DNA of 64,000 nt from Polyangiaceae bacterium (GTDB lineage Bacteria > Myxococcota_A > Polyangia > Polyangiales > Polyangiaceae), in NCBI GenBank assembly GCA_016715885.1, contig JADJXL010000010.1:62001-126000 (forward strand). Reading direction: 5' to 3'. Made by a program: the position numbers and the translations under genes. This document shows, piece after piece, positions 56,733 to 64,000 of the stretch. The notes under the pieces are model-generated. The model was given only the letters and a program-made list of their open reading frames with translations, did not search any database and had not been told where the DNA came from. Each line of letters begins with the position of its first letter. Positions within the stretch are counted from its first letter, which is position 1.

Positions 56733-57650
56733 TCAGCGCCCGAGCCAGGTTTTGGCGCGTATGATGAGGTCGAAGGCTTTGAGGTACGACGCGGTGTCGC
56801 TTTGCTCGGATTTGGGCTGGTACGGCCCGGTCACGTACGGCACGTACATGCTTTGGCGGCGGCTGCGAGCGCCGGTGTATTGGGACGCGGCGACGCGATG
56901 CCACGTGCGGCCGTCGTGCACGGTGAGGTCGCCCGGCCATGTTTCCACCATGACTTCCGCCGGGTCGGGCCGATTGTCGACGAAGTAAAGCTTGCGAAAC
57001 AAGAAATCGCGCCATCCTTGATTGTGGCTGCCCGGAATGATGCGTAGGCCGCCGTCTTCCGGGGTAATCCGCTCGAAGTGCAGGCCCACGTTGAGCATCG
57101 GGCCGGGGAGCTGTCCATAAAAGGCGTCGCGCAGGCCGTCGGTGTGCCACGCAAGGCCCGGGCGGAGGCTGCCTTTCGTGCGGATGTATCGGTTGAACAC
57201 GACGCCATCCTTTTCTTCATGGCCAATGCGAGCGTCTTTGCCGACGAGCTTCCGGATGGGCTCGAAGCGAGCATCGGTGACGAATTGGCGGACATAGTCG
57301 GAATGGACCGACAGAAAACCCGTGCGCTGCAGATAAGGTTTTCCCTGTTCGTCGCGGCCGAACCAAATGGGAATGCCGTGGACCTTGCGCCGCCCTTCGG
57401 CGAGGAACTGCGCCTGCACGCGGTCGACTTCGGCGACGATGCGTGCGACCTCGTCGGGCGATGCGACCCGGGCAAACACGAGGTAGCCGTTTTTGTCGAG
57501 GTAGGCGCGCTGGACGGGTGTGATTTCGGCGCCGAGGCGGAAGCGGTGGTTCAATGGAAGCGCCGCGGCGACCTTGGCGGCCTCTTCGGGGGAAAGCGCG
57601 GCGTGCGGTGTTTCGTGGCTTGGATCGGGCAACTCGACGGCGGTGTTCAT
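56733..57650 (-). CDS. Phytanoyl-CoA dioxygenase family Fe(II)/2-oxoglutarate enzyme
   Basis: The 305-residue protein has the jelly-roll iron site: HTDG (His and Asp near 167) after GLAW, and the distal His in VHDGRTWHRVA, with the 2-oxoglutarate-binding Arg expected nearby (RRQSMYVPY). The N-terminus KNGYLVFARV is typical of the PhyH family. It hydroxylates a small molecule or lipid; the substrate is unknown. The start at 57650 is the only ATG before the conserved region. Confidence 0.85.
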   Translation of the reverse strand: MNTAVELPDPSHETPHAALSPEEAAKVAAALPLNHRFRLGAEITPVQRAYLDKNGYLVFARVASPDEVARIVAEVDRVQAQFLAEGRRKVHGIPIWFGRDEQGKPYLQRTGFLSVHSDYVRQFVTDARFEPIRKLVGKDARIGHEEKDGVVFNRYIRTKGSLRPGLAWHTDGLRDAFYGQLPGPMLNVGLHFERITPEDGGLRIIPGSHNQGWRDFLFRKLYFVDNRPDPAEVMVETWPGDLTVHDGRTWHRVAASQYTGARSRRQSMYVPYVTGPYQPKSEQSDTASYLKAFDLIIRAKTWLGR

Positions 57651-57770
57651 GCAAAAGCTCCGGGTAGGGCGAACTAAACCAGATTTTGCATGAATTGCAA
57701 GGTGCGGGCGCCGTCCGCCTCGACTTCGCCTTCGATGGGTCGATGGTCAGCGACAAGACCGCCGCAAGGT

Positions 57771-58290
57771 CTATTTCTTCTGTATGACGCCACACGCAAT
57801 GCGCGCGCCCGCTGCCCCCGCGGGATCGGTCGTATAATCGTCCGGTTGTGCATGCACCACGATGGCCGTGCCCTCGTCTGCGAGCAGGCTATTTTTTTCC
57901 TTGGTCGAGCATGGCGCCCGGCGCGTACACTTCGATCTTCATCCGACCGTTTTGCGGAACGACGATATTGGGTAAATCGCCTGCGTGTGGGCCCGCGGGA
58001 TCGCGAAAGCCGTGCTCGGCGCCGGTCGGATTGAAGTGTCCGCCGGCCGCATCGAAATTGGGCGTGCATGCGCCCTTTTCGTGAATGTGGAAACCATGAG
58101 GCCCTGGCGGCAAGCCGGATAGCTCACCCGTAATGAGGACCCCGTTGGGCGTGCTTCGAAGGTCGAGCGTGCCCAGGGTCTTGCCGGATGGATCCACCAT
58201 TTTGACGACCGCACCGTCGGCGGCGACGGCGGGTGCGGCAAGTGCAACAGTCGCGAACATCGCAGAAAATACGGAGCACAATCGGGTCAT
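57771..58290 (-). CDS. sodC: Periplasmic Cu/Zn superoxide dismutase, frameshifted in an A7 run
   Basis: A signal peptide (VALAAPAVAA) is followed by PPGPHGFHIHEKGAC (copper His pair) and AGGHFNPTG, then the frame stops after LDQGKK at an A7 run (T7 on the plus strand at 57892-57898). Removing one base continues as NSLLADEGTAIVVHAQPDD and AGARIACGVI to a stop at 57771. This restores the last copper His (VVHA) and the disulfide Cys. The full product has about 172 residues, normal for SodC. It detoxifies superoxide outside the cytoplasm. The run length should be checked. Confidence 0.85.
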
Positions 58291-58487
58291 GGTACCTCCC
58301 CTCCAATGGCAGGCGCCCTGCGCGCCCCACTGTCATGTCTGGAGACGTCCCTGGCAACGGCAAGGGGTCGCATGACCGAAGACCTCGGCTGCGCGATCGA
58401 ACACAAGCGCTCACGTCGACATTCTTTTGGTAGCCATGGGCATGAATGTTGGATTATGCTCGCGGCTCTTCCCAAGAGGAGCGTTTC

Positions 58488-59228
58488 ATGAGCCAGTCAC
58501 CGGTCAATTATCATCGCGACGGCGAAGTCGCCACGATCACGATGGACGACGGCAAGCGTAATGCGCTTTCGCCGCAGATGTTCAAAGCATTGAACGAGGC
58601 CATCGATCGCGCCGAGCGAGACGATGCGATGATCGTGCTGACGGGTCGGGTCGATGCATTCTCGGCAGGCTTCGACCTCAAGGTGATGCGTTCGGGCGGC
58701 CCGGCCGCGGTGGGGATGCTCAACGCAGGGTTTGCCATGACGGCGCGGCTCTTGTCGTTTCCTCGGCCGGTCATTGCGGCGAGCAGTGGTCACGCGATGG
58801 CAATGGGTCTTTTTCTGTTGCTGTGTGCGGATTACCGCATCGGCGCTGCTGGCGACTACAAATACGTTGCCAACGAGGTTGCCATTGGATTGCCCATGCC
58901 GCGGGTTGCGGTGGAGGTGATGCGATTGCGATTGCCGCCGGCGCATTTCCAGCGCGCGGCGACGCTGTCCACGATGTACACGCCCGAAGAAGCCGTCGCA
59001 GCAGGAATGCTCGATGAATTGGTGTCACCCGACAAACTGCTCGAGCGCGCGTATGAACGGGCCGCGCAATTCGGCGAGCTCGACAGGCACGCGCATCGGG
59101 TGACGAAATTGCGTATTCGGGAAGATGCACTGAAAACGATTCGTCGATCGATACCGCTCGATTTGGGCGATGCGGTCGTCACGGGCGTACGCCGATTCAT
59201 CGCGGCAAAGAAGACGGGGTCGGCGTAA
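58488..59228 (+). CDS. Crotonase/enoyl-CoA hydratase family protein
   Basis: The ATG at 58488 follows AGAGGAG with six bases between. The 246-residue protein has crotonase motifs: GRVDAFSAGFDLKVM (first oxyanion loop, CoA site), PVIAASSGHAMAMGLFLLL (second oxyanion Gly) and ADYRIGAAGDY. In the usual Glu positions it has VANEVAIGLPMP, with a Glu as in hydratases. It may hydrate or isomerise an acyl-CoA. Four bases separate it from the STAS-like gene, a likely operon. Confidence 0.88.
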   Translation: MSQSPVNYHRDGEVATITMDDGKRNALSPQMFKALNEAIDRAERDDAMIVLTGRVDAFSAGFDLKVMRSGGPAAVGMLNAGFAMTARLLSFPRPVIAASSGHAMAMGLFLLLCADYRIGAAGDYKYVANEVAIGLPMPRVAVEVMRLRLPPAHFQRAATLSTMYTPEEAVAAGMLDELVSPDKLLERAYERAAQFGELDRHAHRVTKLRIREDALKTIRRSIPLDLGDAVVTGVRRFIAAKKTGSA

Positions 59229-59232
59229 GACC

Positions 59233-59646
59233 ATGTCCGATTTCAGCGATCGATCGTATGCAACAACCGAAGAGCCCGACGTCTTGATCGGGCATTACAT
59301 CGGCGAAGTCACCGCAGCGGACGTTCAACGTATGGCGGTTGTTCAGAAGGAATTTTCCGCCAACCGCACGCACCTTTTTCTGGTCATCGATCTCCATCGA
59401 GTGACAAACCTTACGTCGGAGGCGCGGCGCGCTGCTTCTGCCGAACCGCCGGACCCATCCGTGCCCACGCACGGGACCGCTGTGGTTGGCGCAAGTTTCC
59501 ATCTTCGCGTAATGATGACGATGTTTTTCCGCGCGGCAAAGCTCCTTGGACGGGTAAGCGATTTTCCTGTCCGCTTTTTCGACGACATGGCGCCGGCACG
59601 CCGCTGGTTCGACGAACGACGTCGAGAATTGGGCTTGCGCCGGTGA
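59233..59646 (+). CDS. STAS/SpoIIAA-like small protein
   Basis: The 137-residue protein has the order strand-helix-strand seen in SpoIIAA-like domains: DVLIGHYIGEVTAADVQRM, THLFLVIDLHRVTNLTSEA and FFDDMAPARRWFDERR. No phosphorylatable Ser is obvious. It begins four bases after the crotonase stop. Role unknown; the fold assignment is by pattern only. Confidence 0.55.
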   Translation: MSDFSDRSYATTEEPDVLIGHYIGEVTAADVQRMAVVQKEFSANRTHLFLVIDLHRVTNLTSEARRAASAEPPDPSVPTHGTAVVGASFHLRVMMTMFFRAAKLLGRVSDFPVRFFDDMAPARRWFDERRRELGLRR

Positions 59647-59828
59647 ATGATGCGGCGAGCGACGCGAATCGCCGTTGGTCAAACGTCATCCGGTAGCGTT
59701 ACTAGAATCTCTCCACCACGACAATGCCTCTCCAGCGAGCCAAAAACTTGCCTGCGGCTGTGCACCCTGTTTTCCTCGTTGCGACAAGACGCTCAACTGG
59801 CGCTTCCCGAATGGACTCTGACGAGGCA

Positions 59829-60536
59829 ATGATGCAGTTTTACGTGCTGAAAGTCGAAGTCGGTTCAACGTATGAAACATGGTTCGAGAAGACAGAGCCG
59901 ATACATCGAGGCGACGCCCTGTATTGCCCTACGTGCGGCATCAACGTGACGAATTTGCGCTGGCTGCCTCCCTACCGGGCAGCAATCAAGGCATACGGCC
60001 GCGAGTTGGGCGACGTCGCATTTTTCGGGATGTCCATCCTTGTTTCGCATCGTTTCCGACTGGCATGGGAACAGGCAGGGCTGCGTGGAATCAATGAATT
60101 CACGCCGCTCGAACGTGTGCGTGTGCGACCCGCGCGTTTGGGCAAGAGACCCGTGAACTACTACCATGTTGAAGTGCGACAATTCGGCACACGTGTCGAT
60201 ATGAAGCGAAGCCTCATCGAGTATGGTGAACCGATCACCTGTGATAGGTGCTTGAGCGCAGGCGTCGACACCGTACGTGGGTTTGCGATCGATGAGAGAT
60301 CCTGGACGGGTGAGGACATCTTCGAAGCATGGGGCATGCCCGGCTCGATCATCGTCACCGATCGCGTGCGGCAATTGCGCGACGAGCACGGCTTGACCAA
60401 CGTCAACCTCACGCCCGTGGAGGAGTATTTCTGGGATCCGCTCAGCAAGTGGACCCCGGTCGACTACAGCCCGCCCGATTGGTACAAGCCCGACGAGACG
60501 GACGACGGCGACGACGCGCAGCGCTTGGCCAATTGA
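59829..60536 (+). CDS. Double-CXXCG (SitI6/Gmx_para_CXXCG) family protein
   Basis: The 235-residue protein has two zinc-type pairs, CPTCG (near residue 35) and CDRCL (near 138), within the layout of the double-CXXCG paralogous family of myxobacteria, to which the SitI6 immunity protein belongs. RWLPPYRAAIKAYGRELGD and YHVEVRQFGTRVDM fit that family. Tandem ATGs at 59829 and 59832 follow GAGG. SitI proteins neutralise the kin-discrimination toxin SitA encoded beside them, but no SitA-like lipoprotein toxin is encoded here, so this may be an orphan. Confidence 0.8.
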   Translation: MMQFYVLKVEVGSTYETWFEKTEPIHRGDALYCPTCGINVTNLRWLPPYRAAIKAYGRELGDVAFFGMSILVSHRFRLAWEQAGLRGINEFTPLERVRVRPARLGKRPVNYYHVEVRQFGTRVDMKRSLIEYGEPITCDRCLSAGVDTVRGFAIDERSWTGEDIFEAWGMPGSIIVTDRVRQLRDEHGLTNVNLTPVEEYFWDPLSKWTPVDYSPPDWYKPDETDDGDDAQRLAN

Positions 60537-60644
60537 TGATGGCAAGGAACGTCAATGCAGGCCGATGAGCACTTGCATATGCGTGCCGCAACCTTTTTGC
60601 TGCGGGCGCTCGCACGTCGTGACCCATTCCCCGCGCCAGCCCCC

Positions 60645-61394
60645 TCAACCGTTTTCCGGCTTTTTCCGACGCACCGTCCGCGATTGCAGCGCCGGAACGA
60701 ATCGATCCACCTCGTCCATCCACAACCACATTCCCACACGCCGCAGCTCCTTGTGGCGCATCGCAAGCAGCGTCCAGAATCGATCACGTAATGCCACAGC
60801 CTCGATCGCTGGGTCTTTGCTCCGCGTACCCTTGGGCTTGAGCCGTTTGAGCAGCTCGGTCCCCACATGCGCCGCTTCCGTCACCTGCTCCGGCGTGACC
60901 GCAGTTTTTCCGGCTATCGCCGTAGCGTGTTTGGTCAAAAGCGCAGCGAGATCGACGTTGTCTTGCGCCAAATCGATGGGCCCAGTGCCCGATCGAATTC
61001 GCTCGACTTCATGCGCCGGCAAGATTCCGGCGACGGCCAATGCTTCCGCGGATGCAAGCAAAAGCGTGCGCGATGCTCGGGCCTTGTCGATCAGCGCGCC
61101 GGTCGACCCGTCGCTCGTACGATCCACCTGCGCCGCCGCATAAATGACCGCAAGCGCCAAGTCGGGGAGCTTTTGCAGCGCAACGACATCCACGGTCGGC
61201 AGTTCCGCTTTGATCCGATCAACGTGGGGCGAAATGGCGTCGAGACCCATCTCGACGTTGTGAAGCGCCAGCGATCCATCCGCGCGAAATGGGCGCACGT
61301 CGGCATCGGCCAGCGCTTCTGCTTCAGAAAGGTATTGCTCGTAGGCTTTTTGCGAACCCACGACCTCAGGAGTGGGATTGGACATGATGCGCAT
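60645..61394 (-). CDS. Helical protein with basic C-terminal tail, beside array 4
   Basis: The start is the ATG at 61394 or 61385 (MSNPTPEVVGSQKAY). The 249-residue protein is mostly helical: RASRTLLLASAEALAVAGIL, VDLAALLTKHATAIAGK, AVTPEQVTEAAHVGTELL, with a Trp-rich helix (RVGMWLWMDEVDRF) and a basic end (RTVRRKKPENG). No family is recognised. The (V/I)TP-x-x-V turn before a long helix and the basic tail resemble the 19330-20103 product. Array 4 begins 63 bases upstream of the start, the same arrangement as array 2 there. Confidence 0.7.
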   Translation of the reverse strand: MRIMSNPTPEVVGSQKAYEQYLSEAEALADADVRPFRADGSLALHNVEMGLDAISPHVDRIKAELPTVDVVALQKLPDLALAVIYAAAQVDRTSDGSTGALIDKARASRTLLLASAEALAVAGILPAHEVERIRSGTGPIDLAQDNVDLAALLTKHATAIAGKTAVTPEQVTEAAHVGTELLKRLKPKGTRSKDPAIEAVALRDRFWTLLAMRHKELRRVGMWLWMDEVDRFVPALQSRTVRRKKPENG

Positions 61395-61456
61395 CAAACC
61401 AGAAGCTGACCCTGATGGCAAGTCCAGGCTGCTCGACCGGCGCACATCACCAAATT

Positions 61457-61650
61457 GGTGACGCAGAAAGGGTCCATCATCGAGGCCCGTCACCCGCGTG
61501 GTCACAACGCAAGGTTGGACATCTGCCCATCATCACCAGCGCGGTGACCACGGAAGGGTCGACATGCGACCGTCGTCACCAGCGCGGTGACCACGGAAGG
61601 GTCGACATGCGACCGTCGTTACCAGCGCGGTGACCGCGCATGGGTAAGAG
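61457..61650. repeat. Tandem array 4, four 43-bp units plus a partial unit, with hairpins
   Basis: Units start at 61457, 61500, 61543, 61586 and 61629 with GGTGACCACGGAAGGGTC or a diverged form, always 43 bases apart. The units nearest 61457 are most diverged. Each unit can form GGTCG-ACATG-CGACC, and unit junctions form TCACC-AGCGC-GGTGA. The array lies upstream of the helical-protein gene (minus strand) and downstream of the kinase gene. Confidence 0.88.
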
Positions 61651-61785
61651 CTCTAAAGTGCAGTCGTCATCGTCGGAATCGCCGCTCTACGATGCCCGCG
61701 CCGCGCAACCAGTGCACTCGATACGTCCCGTGGCGTGCGGGCGGCGCTTCATCGTGGCGAAGAAAACGACGTCCGCGTGAAAACC

Positions 61786-63879
<2,094 letters not shown>

Positions 63880-63919
63880 CGAGCGGACTGTACCGCGATG
63901 CGCGTGCAAAACGGAACCG

Positions 63920-64000
63920 TCAAGCAAGAGCTTCGCGCACCTTACCCGCGAACCCTGGGTCAGGGAGCGACGCGCTTCTGCGCAATGCGCCGCTTTCCTT
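63920..64000 (-). CDS. C-terminal end of a gene entering from the right (tentative)
   Basis: The minus-strand frame ending at TGA 63920-63922 reads ASLPDPGFAGKVREALA and is open to the window edge (26 codons). The composition looks protein-like and it would lie 40 bases upstream of the kinase start, but it is too short to assign. Confidence 0.35.
   Translation of the reverse strand, partial: KESGALRRSASLPDPGFAGKVREALA

Noticed and set aside
61640..61780. 46-codon plus-strand open frame at the end of array 4
   Set aside because: It starts inside the array, has no ribosome binding site and no family, and is antisense-adjacent to the kinase gene end.

Overview
The window is high-GC DNA from a delta-proteobacterial-type genome, most likely a myxobacterium of the Polyangiales. 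I infer this from Cys-rich lipoproteins with serine-rich linkers, a C-terminal Cys/hydrophobic/Arg sorting tail (11514-11999), a double-CXXCG (SitI6-type) immunity protein, a membrane-bound Ser/Thr kinase, many secreted hydrolases, and large intergenic spaces with tandem repeats. No rRNA, tRNA, phage module or insertion sequence was recognised.

Layout. 1-9 kb: end of a tyrosinase, a frameshifted AAA-ATPase-like/PD-(D/E)XK gene, a metallophosphoesterase and nucleotidyltransferase pair, tandem array 1, an ATPase plus nuclease-like pair, a Cys-rich lipoprotein and a DUF2156 protein. 9-17 kb: lipoproteins, a Yip1-like membrane protein, a GH3-family adenylase, and a FIST sensor operon divergent from a PAS-STAS protein. 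17-21.5 kb: an AT-richer two-gene unit with a papain-like protein, tandem array 2, a helical protein, and a choline-kinase-like operon. 21.6-38 kb: ordinary secreted and housekeeping functions: PQQ sugar dehydrogenase, NSS transporter, M43 and S8 proteases, an intact AAA/PD-(D/E)XK gene, GNAT, MDR oxidoreductase, prfB with its programmed frameshift, trxC, and a lipase with its foldase. 37.6-53.9 kb: a complete class 1 DISARM defence locus (drmD-drmMI-drmA-drmB-drmC, minus strand), split by a 2.7-kb block of three opposite-strand genes, tandem array 3 and two copies of a 133-bp palindromic element. 54-64 kb: a KaiC-like ATPase with a receiver protein, a phytanoyl-CoA dioxygenase-like protein, sodC, a crotonase, a STAS-like protein, a SitI6-type protein, a second helical protein with tandem array 4, and a Ser/Thr kinase.

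Two patterns cut across the window. First, four intergenic arrays at distant places have unrelated sequences but the same repeat period of 43 bp (42-43 in array 1), and every unit carries a short hairpin. They lie beside poorly known genes, including two or three small helical proteins with lysine/arginine-rich C-termini. This is the best candidate for an undescribed element or system. Second, at least nine genes have clear frame breaks, mostly single-base losses in short homopolymers. These look more like assembly errors than decay, but both drmD and drmMI are affected. The prfB break is different: it is the conserved CTT-TGA-C recoding site.
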